Source: an uncultured Brachyspira sp. | GTDB taxonomy: Bacteria; Spirochaetota; Brachyspiria; Brachyspirales; Brachyspiraceae | Direction: 5' to 3' | NCBI RefSeq assembly: GCF_949287625.1 | Contig: NZ_CASEGO010000106.1 | Location: 1-21,820, forward strand | Length of the DNA stretch: 21,820 nt | In this document: piece by piece, positions 14,571 to 21,820 of the stretch | Layout: every line of letters starts with the position of its first letter | How positions within the stretch are numbered: position 1 is the first letter of the stretch | The notes under the pieces: model-generated | Databases searched by the model: none | What the model was told of the DNA's origin: nothing | The model's input: the letters and a program-made list of their open reading frames with translations, nothing else | Program-made: the position numbers and the translations under genes

Positions 14571-15539
14571 ATGAAGCGAAACCGTTCGTCTAAAAATAAA
14601 ACTATAATTTTAGATGAAAATGATGCAGAAAAATTTTCTCAGCGTTTAATTTCTTTAAAAGAAAAAACTAGTCTTGATTCAATTCTTAACAAGACAATTT
14701 ATAATGATTTTTTTGAGTCTATAAATTATCTTCCTGATAATTTTATAGACTTAGCTATTATAGACCCGCCTTATAATTTAAATAAAGATTTCGGAAATCT
14801 TAACTTTAGAAAAAAATCGGATAATGATTATAGTCAGTATATAGATTCTTTTATAAGTTTGATTATACCTCATCTTAAAAAAACAGCTTCTATATATGTG
14901 TGCTGCGATTTATTTTCAAGTTCTGCTGTATATGATGTGCTTAGTAAATACTTTATTGTACGAAATAGAATTACTTGGCAGAGAGAAAAGGGAAGAGGGG
15001 CTCAGTTTAATTGGAAAAATGCTTTAGAAGATATATGGTTTGCCACAGTATCTAATAATTATTATTTTAATATAGATGCTGTAAAGATGAAAAGAAGAGT
15101 AATAGCTCCCTACAGAGAAGAGGGTAAACCAAAAGATTGGCATGAAACTGAGAAGGGGAAATTTAGATTAACTCACCCTTCCAATTTTTGGGACGATATA
15201 AGTGTGCCTTATTGGTCTATGGCTGAAAATACTACGCATCCAACTCAAAAGCCTGAAAAATTAATAGCAAAATTGATACTGGCAAGCTCAAAAGAAGATG
15301 ATATAGTCTTTGATCCGTTTGTAGGAAGCGGTACAACTGCTGTAGTGGCAAATAAATTAAATAGAAAATATGTATCTATAGAAATGGATAAATACTATGC
15401 TTTGCTTACCGAGTATAGGTTAGAAAAATCAAATATTGATAAAAATATTCAGGGATTTGCTGATGGAGTATTTTGGGAAAGAAATACTTATTCATATTTA
15501 AAATCATTAATGACAAAAAGCAAAAAAGATAACATTTGA
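14571..15539 (+). CDS. DNA (adenine-N6 or cytosine-N4) methyltransferase, orphan-looking
   Basis: The 322-residue protein has the catalytic motif D65-P-P-Y68 (IIDPPYNLNKDFGN) near the N-terminus and the S-adenosylmethionine site D248-P-F-V-G252-S-G254-T near the C-terminus. This order is typical of the beta class (N6_N4_Mtase family). Between them lies a stretch (GRGAQFNWKNALEDIWFA, then HPSNFWDDISVPYW) usual in type II enzymes of this class, while THPTQKP begins motif X. It methylates a base in double-stranded DNA; the target sequence cannot be read from the protein. No restriction endonuclease gene is adjacent, so it may be a solitary regulatory enzyme. The start is three bases after rpmE with no ribosome site of its own, which implies coupled translation. 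Confidence 0.92.
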   Translation: MKRNRSSKNKTIILDENDAEKFSQRLISLKEKTSLDSILNKTIYNDFFESINYLPDNFIDLAIIDPPYNLNKDFGNLNFRKKSDNDYSQYIDSFISLIIPHLKKTASIYVCCDLFSSSAVYDVLSKYFIVRNRITWQREKGRGAQFNWKNALEDIWFATVSNNYYFNIDAVKMKRRVIAPYREEGKPKDWHETEKGKFRLTHPSNFWDDISVPYWSMAENTTHPTQKPEKLIAKLILASSKEDDIVFDPFVGSGTTAVVANKLNRKYVSIEMDKYYALLTEYRLEKSNIDKNIQGFADGVFWERNTYSYLKSLMTKSKKDNI

Positions 15540-15566
15540 TAAAAATATTAGCTTCAATCTTATAAT
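15536..15566 (+). promoter_or_regulatory. Possible promoter of the B3/B4-domain gene
   Basis: TTGATA (15536-15541) overlaps the methyltransferase stop codon. A perfect TATAAT is at 15561-15566, but the spacer is 19 bases, longer than ideal. It would give a leader of about 15 bases. Confidence 0.3.
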
Positions 15567-15585
15567 ATTTAGGAGTTTATACAAT

Positions 15586-16287
15586 ATGAAATTTATAATT
15601 GAAAATAGAGTATTTGAAACTTTAAATAATCTTTGTGTTGCTGTAATTGCAGCTAAAAATATTGATAATACTAAAAAGATAGATGATATATCCTCTATGC
15701 TTGAAGAGAATATTTTGAATACTGAAAAAGATTTTGATAATATAAAGGTAAAAGAAAGCGAATATATTAAATGTTATAGAGATGCTTTTCAAAAACTTAA
15801 TATTAATCCCAATAAATTTATGTGTTCAATAGAGGCATTGCTTACTAGAATATCAAAAAAGAAAGGAATGCCTCATATAAATTCTGTTGTTGATTTGGTA
15901 AATGCTGTATCAATAAAATATAAACTTCCTATGGGGGCACATGATTTGGATTCTATGAAAGAGGATTTTTATATAAGATACTCAAAAAAAGGAGATATTT
16001 TTATTCCTTTTGGAGAGACTGAAAGCGAAGAAGTTGATGAGAATGAATTAGTATATGTTTCTTCTAATGATGTAAGAACTAGAAGATGGATATGGAGACA
16101 AAGCGAACATGGAAAAATTGTTGAAACTTCTTCAAATATAATATTTCCTATAGATGCTTTTATAGGTATTAATGATGATAGGGCTGTCAGTGCCAGAGAT
16201 GAACTTAGTTCTTTACTTTCTAAATTCTTTAACTGCACTTTAGAAGTGGGAATGATTAATGCAGAGAATAATTATATAGAGTTTTAA
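15586..16287 (+). CDS. B3/B4 domain-containing protein (PheRS beta-like, tRNA-editing fold)
   Basis: The 233-residue protein resembles the free-standing B3/B4 domains related to the editing domain of phenylalanyl-tRNA synthetase beta. Recognisable parts are a central P-N-K-F-M-C-S-I-E-A-L-L segment followed by P-H-I-N-S-V-V-D-L-V-N-A-V-S near residue 100, then P-M-G-A-H-D-L. Later come I-P-F-G-E-T-E and V-R-T-R-R-W-I-W-R-Q-S-E. In synthetases this domain clears mischarged tRNA; stand-alone copies are suspected to bind or deacylate tRNA or amino acids, without firm proof. The protein is cytoplasmic. AGGAG at 15571-15575 sets the start. A terminator shared with purD follows. Confidence 0.82.
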   Translation: MKFIIENRVFETLNNLCVAVIAAKNIDNTKKIDDISSMLEENILNTEKDFDNIKVKESEYIKCYRDAFQKLNINPNKFMCSIEALLTRISKKKGMPHINSVVDLVNAVSIKYKLPMGAHDLDSMKEDFYIRYSKKGDIFIPFGETESEEVDENELVYVSSNDVRTRRWIWRQSEHGKIVETSSNIIFPIDAFIGINDDRAVSARDELSSLLSKFFNCTLEVGMINAENNYIEF

Positions 16288-16380
16288 TTAAAAAATGATT
16301 GTACTGTTTGGTTTTTAAGTATTAATTAAATATTTATAGATAGTAGAACTAAAAAATTTTAAATTGTGTGAAATGAATAT

Positions 16381-16437
16381 AAATGCTTGGTACTTATATT
16401 TTTTATTCATCAGAAATAAAAGCACCAAGCATTTTTT
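16381..16437. terminator. Bidirectional terminator between the B3/B4 gene and purD
   Basis: AAATGCTTGGT (16381-16391) pairs perfectly with ACCAAGCATTT (16424-16434) over 11 bp. The loop is long but contains a second AT stem. A TTTTTT run follows on the plus strand, and the minus-strand side continues into an A/T-rich tail, so it can serve both converging genes. Confidence 0.85.
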
Positions 16438-16446
16438 ATTTACTCT

Positions 16447-17700
16447 CTATTTTATTAATCCAATATCTTTTCTGTAATATTTATCTTTAAAATCTATTTT
16501 CTCTATATCTTCATAAGTAAGTTTTCTAGCCTCTTCTAAAGTGTCAGCAATATTAACAACATTAAGAACGCGTCCGCCGTCAGTAACAATATTATTATTT
16601 TCATCTATTTTAGCACCTGCAATAAAACATTGTCCTTTTATGTTTTCAATGCCTTCTATTTTGTATCCCTTATTATAACTAGCAGGGTATCCTCCCGATG
16701 CCATTACTACACAGCATGCATGTTTATTTTTCCATTTTATATTTAAACTTGATAAATCTCTTTTCATAGCTGATTCTATAATAGACAAATAATCAGTATC
16801 TAAAAGCTGAAGTACTGCCTGAGTTTCAGGATCTCCCATTCTCATATTATATTCAAGCAAATATACACCTTTTTTTGTTATCATAATCCCAAAAAATATA
16901 ATTCCTGCAAATGACATTTTTTCAGCCTTTATTCCTTTAAGTGTAGGCTCTAATATATCTTTTATAAATAACTCTTCCGCTTCTTTTGTGTAGTATGGAT
17001 TAGGTGCTATAACGCCCATTCCTCCAGTATTGTTTCCAGTATCATTATCACCTATTTTTTTATGATCTTTAGCAGATATAAAAGGTATTATAACATTGCT
17101 GTCAGTTACTGAAAGTATAGATGCCTCAACACCTTCTAAAAACTTTTCTATTACAATTTCATCTCCAGCTTCTTTAAATATTTTTTTAATCATTATATCT
17201 TCTAAAGCATTTTGAGCCTCTTTTTTATCTTGGCATATCAAAACGCCTTTACCCAAAGCAAGTCCGCTCGCCTTTATAACTATAGGATAACTGCATTTAT
17301 TTAAATATTCATTTGCTTTATTATAATCATTAAATGTTTCATATTCTGCAGTTTTTATACCATATTTTTTCATGAAATTTTTTGAATACGCTTTAGAGCC
17401 TTCAAGTATGGCAGCATGTTTATTAGGTCCGAATATTTTAAGTCCGTTTTCTTCAAATTTATCAACTATTCCGTATACGAGCATCTCTTCACTTCCTACA
17501 ATAGTTAAATCAATACTTTCTTTTTTGGCAAAATTTAATATTTCATCTATAGTAGAAATTTTTACATTTTTACATTTTTTTTCTCTATGAGTTCCAGCAT
17601 TTCCTAAAGCACAATATATTTTTGACACTCTATCATTTTTACTTAAATTATTACAAATGGCATGCTCTCTGGCACCTGATCCTATAACTAATATTTTCAT
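16447..17700 (-). CDS. purD: Phosphoribosylamine-glycine ligase (GAR synthetase)
   Basis: The 417-residue protein is a full-length PurD. It joins glycine to phosphoribosylamine with ATP, the second step of purine synthesis, in the cytoplasm. It begins with the KILVIGSGAREHA motif. The ATP-grasp core shows GLALGKGV (146-153), NTGGMG (224-229) and E283-Y-N-M-R-M-G-D-P-E-T-Q294, which bind ATP and magnesium. The C-terminal part ends with the usual GGRVLNV and the YRKDIG tail. The common GPExPL segment reads GSEEML here (69-74), a small deviation that should not block folding. AAGGAA precedes the start. No other purine gene is adjacent, so the pathway is scattered. It may be co-transcribed with the Rpn gene 64 bases upstream. 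Confidence 0.97.
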   Translation of the reverse strand: MKILVIGSGAREHAICNNLSKNDRVSKIYCALGNAGTHREKKCKNVKISTIDEILNFAKKESIDLTIVGSEEMLVYGIVDKFEENGLKIFGPNKHAAILEGSKAYSKNFMKKYGIKTAEYETFNDYNKANEYLNKCSYPIVIKASGLALGKGVLICQDKKEAQNALEDIMIKKIFKEAGDEIVIEKFLEGVEASILSVTDSNVIIPFISAKDHKKIGDNDTGNNTGGMGVIAPNPYYTKEAEELFIKDILEPTLKGIKAEKMSFAGIIFFGIMITKKGVYLLEYNMRMGDPETQAVLQLLDTDYLSIIESAMKRDLSSLNIKWKNKHACCVVMASGGYPASYNKGYKIEGIENIKGQCFIAGAKIDENNNIVTDGGRVLNVVNIADTLEEARKLTYEDIEKIDFKDKYYRKDIGLIK

Positions 17701-17764
17701 GTTTTTTCCTTAATTTTTTATTTTTATAAAAACTATTTTCTATAAAATATATAGATATTTTTTA

Positions 17765-18664
17765 TTATAACTTTTCTACTTCCTCTATACTCAAACCTGT
17801 ATTATTACTGATAAACTTAATATCTAAACCAGATTTTTTAAGACTTTTAGCTATACTTAAAGCTTTATTTTTTTCACCCTTTTCTATACCTTGTTCTATC
17901 CCCTCTTTTATTCCCTCTTTTATTCCTTCCTCTCTCTCCCTCTTTAACATCAAAGTTTGTCCATATAGAAAAGCATCTCTAGCATTATAAATTTCCATTT
18001 CTTCTTTACTTGATATAAATCTTTCATATTTATCTATTACTTTAGGCATAATATCATTGACCTCCTTTAATTTTTCTTTAACTTTTTTATTTAAATCCTT
18101 AACTGTAAAAAACTCTATCCAAGATAATATCTTATTTCTCTTGATATCATCTATATTTGAATTATTAAGAACCTTTATAAATCTTGGTACTTCTATTATA
18201 TGCATTTGCATCACATCTAATGATACCTTATGATTTTCAGCATCTATTAATTTAAAACATCTGTGTGCCTTACCTTCATCATAAAAGTCCATATTAAAAT
18301 TCACAAAATTAATACTTATTACCTGACTAATAATATCATAAGATTCATTTTCATTTAATTCACTAACAATATTTTTTGATATATAATAAAATATTCTTTT
18401 TACAAAATCTATATTTCCAGATAATTGTATTTCTATAATAATTTTCTTATTGTCTTTAGTAATTGCTTTAATATCAAGAACAGATTCTTTAAGATTAATA
18501 TTTTCAGGAAGATTATGAGGATTAATTATTTCTAAATTATGTACTTCTTGAAAGCCTGAATCTCTAAGAACGCAATTAACTATATTTTCAAGTATATCTT
18601 CATTTCCAATAGAGCCTAAAAGATAACGCACAAAATAATCATTCATTCTGTTAATATTTCTCAT
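17765..18664 (-). CDS. Rpn family PD-(D/E)XK nuclease/putative transposase
   Basis: The 299-residue protein is an Rpn/PDDEXK-type protein, a family first called transposase-like and later linked to recombination-promoting DNA cleavage. Its nuclease core shows D64-I-K-A and I-I-E78-I-Q80, a D-(x)n-ExQ version of the PD-(D/E)XK site. F-V-K-R-I-F-Y-Y then follows, which is diagnostic of the family. A mid-section helix bundle leads to a Glu/Gly repeat (EGIKEG, EGIEQG, about 245-265; a degenerate 12-base DNA repeat at 17861-17947) and a C-terminal helix pair (SIAKSLKKSGLD, SIEEVEKL). Length is full, so it is probably intact. The start has no ribosome site; see the leaderless note in the findings. 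M7 is an alternative start. It is not flanked by inverted repeats. Confidence 0.88.
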   Translation of the reverse strand: MRNINRMNDYFVRYLLGSIGNEDILENIVNCVLRDSGFQEVHNLEIINPHNLPENINLKESVLDIKAITKDNKKIIIEIQLSGNIDFVKRIFYYISKNIVSELNENESYDIISQVISINFVNFNMDFYDEGKAHRCFKLIDAENHKVSLDVMQMHIIEVPRFIKVLNNSNIDDIKRNKILSWIEFFTVKDLNKKVKEKLKEVNDIMPKVIDKYERFISSKEEMEIYNARDAFLYGQTLMLKREREEGIKEGIKEGIEQGIEKGEKNKALSIAKSLKKSGLDIKFISNNTGLSIEEVEKL

Positions 18665-18670
18665 ATAAAA

Positions 18671-18699
18671 ATTATAACAAAAAGGATAATAAAAGTAAA
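18671..18699 (-). promoter_or_regulatory. Promoter of the Rpn gene, positioned for a leaderless mRNA
   Basis: On the reverse strand TTTACT (18699-18694), 17 bases and a perfect TATAAT (18676-18671) place the expected first transcribed base at about 18664. That is the A of the annotated ATG. Confidence 0.55.
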
Positions 18700-18752
18700 T
18701 ATTTCTAAATATAATAAACTATAAGTTATATAAAACTATATTATTTTTATTC

Positions 18753-18780
18753 TTTACATTTTTGCTTATTACATTATAAT
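18753..18780 (+). promoter_or_regulatory. Promoter of the prenyl diphosphate synthase gene
   Basis: TTTACA (18753-18758), 16 bases and a perfect TATAAT (18775-18780) lie about 30 bases before the start at 18812. It diverges from the Rpn promoter within the same short gap. Confidence 0.65.
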
Positions 18781-18811
18781 AGAAGAAATCATAAAAAATT
18801 AGGATAAACCT

Positions 18812-19696
18812 ATGAATCTTAAAGAATATATGAATGTAAGACTTAAAGATATTAATACAGCTATTGAAAATATATTTGATAAAAGCGGTATTGAATTAGA
18901 AAATAGTTTTATAGAAATGCTTAAATATCCTCTTGATGCTGGCGGTAAAAGATTAAGACCTATACTTAGCTGTTTGGCATGCGAACTTTTTGAAGGCGAT
19001 TATAAAAAAGCTATAATACCTGCTGTATCATTAGAGATTATACATACATATTCTTTGGTTCATGATGATTTGCCTGCTATGGATAATGATGATTTAAGAC
19101 GCGGCAAACCTACAACGCATGTTAAATATGGTGAGGCTAATGCTATACTTGTAGGTGATGGGCTTTTAACTCATGCTTTTCAATTACTCTCTAAAGCAGA
19201 TGTTAAAGACAGTACTTTAAGAAAACTTTTATTTGAATTAAGCTATGCTGCTGGAATTAATGGAATGGTTATGGGGCAGTTTATAGATTTATATTATGAA
19301 GAGAAAGATATTAATTTTGATATGCTTAAAGTTCTTCATGCTAAAAAAACGGGTGCTATGATTAGAGGAGCTGTAAGACTTGGAGGCATTTCTTCTGAAA
19401 ATGATAATGATATAGAAAATATAACAAAATACGGTGAGGCTGTAGGGCTTGCTTTTCAAATACAGGACGATATACTTGATGTTATTTCCGACAATGAAAC
19501 TTTGGGTAAAACCGTAGGTAAAGATGAAAAAGAAGGAAAACTTACTTATGTTAAGCAGTTCGGACTTGAAGGAGCTAAAAAAGAGGCTAAAAAAGTAACA
19601 GAAAAAGCTATTGAGTATTTGAAACCTTATAAAGATGGTGAAGCTAAAAATATTTTAATAGAATTAGCAAACTATATAATAGAGAGAAAATCTTAA
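18812..19696 (+). CDS. ispA: Short-chain (farnesyl/geranyl-type) polyprenyl diphosphate synthase
   Basis: The 294-residue enzyme condenses isopentenyl diphosphate with allylic diphosphates. GGKRLRP (44-50) and the first aspartate motif D85-D-L-P-A-M-D91-N-D-D-L-R-R-G-K bind substrate and magnesium. The second motif is D219-D-I-L-D223, followed by the characteristic TLGKTVGKDEKEGKLTY. The two-residue PA insert in the first motif (DDLPAMD) is the bacterial type II farnesyl diphosphate synthase form, so the product is probably C15, or C20 if chain length differs. It supplies precursors for quinones and the undecaprenyl carrier. AGGA precedes the ATG. The symbol is by family; product length is an inference. 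Confidence 0.92.
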   Translation: MNLKEYMNVRLKDINTAIENIFDKSGIELENSFIEMLKYPLDAGGKRLRPILSCLACELFEGDYKKAIIPAVSLEIIHTYSLVHDDLPAMDNDDLRRGKPTTHVKYGEANAILVGDGLLTHAFQLLSKADVKDSTLRKLLFELSYAAGINGMVMGQFIDLYYEEKDINFDMLKVLHAKKTGAMIRGAVRLGGISSENDNDIENITKYGEAVGLAFQIQDDILDVISDNETLGKTVGKDEKEGKLTYVKQFGLEGAKKEAKKVTEKAIEYLKPYKDGEAKNILIELANYIIERKS

Positions 19697-19783
19697 AAAT
19701 ATTTAAATAAAATACATTTTATTAAGTTCTTTGTATAACTCTCAGATAACAAAATAATAAAAATAAAATTTATATAATACATT

Positions 19784-21637
19784 ATGAACGAAATCAGAAA
19801 AATTAATTTAGAAGCTATAAATAAAAATATCAAAGCATATCCTTATGACTTTATTAATATTCTTAATAATGCAAAACAATCAGATATCACTTTAGAGGTA
19901 ATAGAAACGAAATCTCAAAAACCATCTGCTAAAGTTATAAAGAATGGAAAGCAGATACTTCTTCATAGTGCTTATGACCCGATAAAAGAAGCTAATACTT
20001 TAATAAAAGAAATTGAAAATGATGAAGATTTGGATTTGGTATTTATATTCGGCATTGGGGCTGGATATTTGATTAATGCTGTAAAAAAACTTAATGTTGC
20101 CATTGCTGTAATAGAGCCTGATATAAATTTCTTCAGCACTTTGATAGATAATTTTAGATTAGATAAAATACTTGAAGACAGTAAAATAACTTTTTTTATA
20201 GGCTCAAATGATGATGAGGATATAGAGAAGTTTATATCTATAACTACAACAAAAAAAGTAAAGTTTTTTGTTACAAGGTCTTATACATCGCTATTTGCTG
20301 AAGAAGCTATGCATTATCAAAGTAAAGTTCTTTCTGTAGTAGATAAAAAAATAATAAATATAAATACAATTTCAAGATTTGACAAACTATGGGCTTATAA
20401 TATAGCTTCCAATGCTGTTGAAATAGCCACTCATTACGGGGTTAATAGATTTTTTGATAAGTATAAAAATATTCCTGCAGTTATAGTATCAGCTGGACCT
20501 TCGCTTGAAAAAAATATAAGAAAATTAAAAGAGATGAAAAATAAAGCCATTATAATAGCAGTTGATACTGCAATGAAGCCCTTATCATCACATGGCATAT
20601 CTCCTCATTTTGTTATAACTATTGATCCTCAAAAGAAAAACTCTAAATATTTTAGAAATATTCATTTTGAAGATACAGTCTTAATAGCAGAGTCATCAGT
20701 TGACCATGAAGCCATAGCATCATTTAATGGGTCAATATACTTTATAGATTCTATATTTCCATTAGCAAAATACTTTATGAAGCCATTAGGAAAAAGAGGA
20801 GACATTACTATGGGCGGAAGTGTTTCTACTGCGGCATATGATTTTGCTGTGAGAATTGGTGCTAATCCTATAATAATGGTTGGACTTGATTTATCTTTTC
20901 CTAATCATCAGACACATATAAAAGGAAGCTACCATGAAGAAAATTTCTTTACTGAGATAGGAAAGCTAGATTCTTATGACAGCAGAATATATAAAGTTCT
21001 TGTTGCTGGTAATCTAAGAGAAGAGAAAAACATATATGGAGAGAGTGTATTTACTGATTCAAGATTTGATATGTACAGAAACTGGTATGAAGCTCAATGT
21101 GCAAGTAACAGTAATATAAAATTCTATAATGCCACAGAGGGCGGTGTTATAATAAAGGCAATGGAGAATATCACTCTTCAGGAACTCATTGATAAGTTTG
21201 ATAATATTAACATACAAATAGATAAAAATGATAGAAATATAGAAGATAAAAATAAAATACTTGAGAGTTTAAAAAGCGGTTTAATAAATATAGATAAAGA
21301 AATAATATCGTTAAAACCATATACAGAAGATGCTATTAATTTATGCTATACAATAAATGATGAGCTTTCAAGACACAGAAAAGTAGACAAACTTATTTCA
21401 AAACTAGATGAGGCTGATATAAAAATACTTAATATAAGTAAAGTTAATGAGTTTTTGGGTATTACTATGCAGAAAACTATTAAGACTATAACAGAAGGTT
21501 TTGAGTTTAAAGATGAAACTATGCATAAATCTATAGTAAGTTCTTTTAAATTATACGAAGCTATGAAAGACAGCATTGATTTTAATCATTATATAATAGA
21601 ACGTGCTTTGATAAAGATAAATAAGGAATTAGAATAA
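19784..21637 (+). CDS. Motility-associated factor (Maf/DUF115, MptE-like) glycosyltransferase-family protein
   Basis: The 617-residue protein is a full-length Maf-type protein. The N-terminal part has SAYDPIKEANTLI near residue 65 and a Rossmann-like F-G90-I-G-A-G-Y95-L. The central DUF115/MptE-like domain begins with PAVIVSAGPSLEKN (S236-A-G-P-S240) and continues with PHFVITIDPQ, M343-G-G-S-V347-S-T-A-A and M-V-G367-L-D-L-S-F. A long helical C-terminus (about 450-617) follows. In Campylobacter, Aeromonas and others such proteins attach sialic-acid-like sugars to flagellin; a role here in modifying periplasmic-flagella proteins is plausible but unproven. It is cytoplasmic. The start lacks a ribosome site and TATAAT sits only six bases upstream, so the mRNA may be leaderless. 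It lies 87 bases behind the prenyl synthase gene. Confidence 0.88.
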   Translation: MNEIRKINLEAINKNIKAYPYDFINILNNAKQSDITLEVIETKSQKPSAKVIKNGKQILLHSAYDPIKEANTLIKEIENDEDLDLVFIFGIGAGYLINAVKKLNVAIAVIEPDINFFSTLIDNFRLDKILEDSKITFFIGSNDDEDIEKFISITTTKKVKFFVTRSYTSLFAEEAMHYQSKVLSVVDKKIININTISRFDKLWAYNIASNAVEIATHYGVNRFFDKYKNIPAVIVSAGPSLEKNIRKLKEMKNKAIIIAVDTAMKPLSSHGISPHFVITIDPQKKNSKYFRNIHFEDTVLIAESSVDHEAIASFNGSIYFIDSIFPLAKYFMKPLGKRGDITMGGSVSTAAYDFAVRIGANPIIMVGLDLSFPNHQTHIKGSYHEENFFTEIGKLDSYDSRIYKVLVAGNLREEKNIYGESVFTDSRFDMYRNWYEAQCASNSNIKFYNATEGGVIIKAMENITLQELIDKFDNINIQIDKNDRNIEDKNKILESLKSGLINIDKEIISLKPYTEDAINLCYTINDELSRHRKVDKLISKLDEADIKILNISKVNEFLGITMQKTIKTITEGFEFKDETMHKSIVSSFKLYEAMKDSIDFNHYIIERALIKINKELE

Positions 21638-21705
21638 AATTATAAATTGAATATATACCTAAACTGATATAGTTTGTAAAAAATAAATTTTTAAATTTTA
21701 TATTT

Positions 21706-21795
21706 GTGGGGAGGACTAGCCCTGCGAAGCACACAGTCATGCCAGCCCCCGCTTCTTTTGTGACGCTGTCCGCCTGTGGCGTGCGGCGAGAAAAA
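21706..21795 (-). repeat. GC-rich structured intergenic element (second copy type)
   Basis: This stretch is strikingly GC-rich. GTGGGG (21706-21711) can pair with CCCCGC (21747-21752), one pair being G-T, and CGCC-TGT-GGCG (21771-21781) forms a tight hairpin. Read on the minus strand it has the same order of parts as the core at 3946-4040: TTCTCGCCGCA-like start, variable middle, AAAAGAAGNGGGG, loop, CCCCAC. It lies about 70 bases past the Maf gene. Confidence 0.55.
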
Positions 21796-21809
21796 GAACA
21801 ACAAAAAAA

Positions 21810-21815
21810 TTGACA
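21810..21815 (+). promoter_or_regulatory. Perfect TTGACA at the right edge
   Basis: A consensus -35 hexamer lies five bases from the end of the window, so the matching -10 box cannot be seen. It may start a gene to the right. Confidence 0.3.
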
Positions 21816-21820
21816 AACTT

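Noticed and set aside
17765..18664. Rpn gene as a complete insertion sequence
   Set aside because: No inverted repeats or target duplication were seen around it; divergent promoters and purD lie close by.

Overview
The window is very AT-rich, with short intergenic gaps, AT-biased codons and spirochaete-type envelope proteins. Together with GC-rich intergenic repeats standing out against this background, it looks most like a chromosomal segment of an intestinal spirochaete of the genus Brachyspira. That assignment is recognition from composition and protein style, not from a database search. No phage, plasmid, CRISPR array or complete insertion sequence is visible. The gene content is mostly ordinary, and the less ordinary material lies in the intergenic DNA.

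Layout. (1) 1-3825: a tRNA-Val(UAC), then rightward genes for a membrane-anchored M15-type peptidoglycan peptidase, a degenerate Maf/DUF115-family protein and a small secreted protein. (2) 3831-4108: a MITE-like unit with perfect 16-bp terminal inverted repeats and a GC-rich structured core, followed by a rhodanese-like protein and an M50 site-2-type protease. (3) 8077-5389, leftward: a tight four-gene envelope cluster (YtxH-like, DUF948-like, a SurA-like periplasmic chaperone with two internal repeats, and a predicted outer-membrane beta-barrel) behind one good promoter. (4) 8269-10343: a PaaI-type thioesterase, a 680-bp gap holding three copies of an exact 120-bp tandem repeat, and a leftward lipoprotein gene. 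(5) 10344-10895: a divergent intergenic region with 14 perfect copies of the heptamer GCTGTAT. (6) 10896-16287, rightward: a large secreted protein, a dCache chemoreceptor, rpmE (L31), an orphan-looking DNA methyltransferase 3 bases behind rpmE, and a B3/B4-domain protein. (7) 18664-16447, leftward: an Rpn/PD-(D/E)XK protein and purD. (8) 18812-21637, rightward: a short-chain prenyl diphosphate synthase and an intact Maf/DUF115 protein. A second GC-rich intergenic element, in reverse orientation, follows.

How the genes relate. The envelope cluster reads as a module in which a chaperone is made together with an outer-membrane client. The two Maf-family genes, if related to flagellin glycosylation, and the chemoreceptor fit a motile spirochaete. 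The prenyl synthase feeds isoprenoid and lipid-carrier synthesis, purD feeds purine synthesis, and the M15 peptidase acts on the wall.

Promoters are unusually easy to see here: many genes have TTGNNN, 16-17 bases, then TATAAT or TAATAT, most often exactly 17. I found no complete new defence or mobile system. The best leads are the MITE-like element and its related GC-rich core, the 120-bp array, the heptamer tract between two divergent surface-protein genes, and the decayed Maf paralogue.
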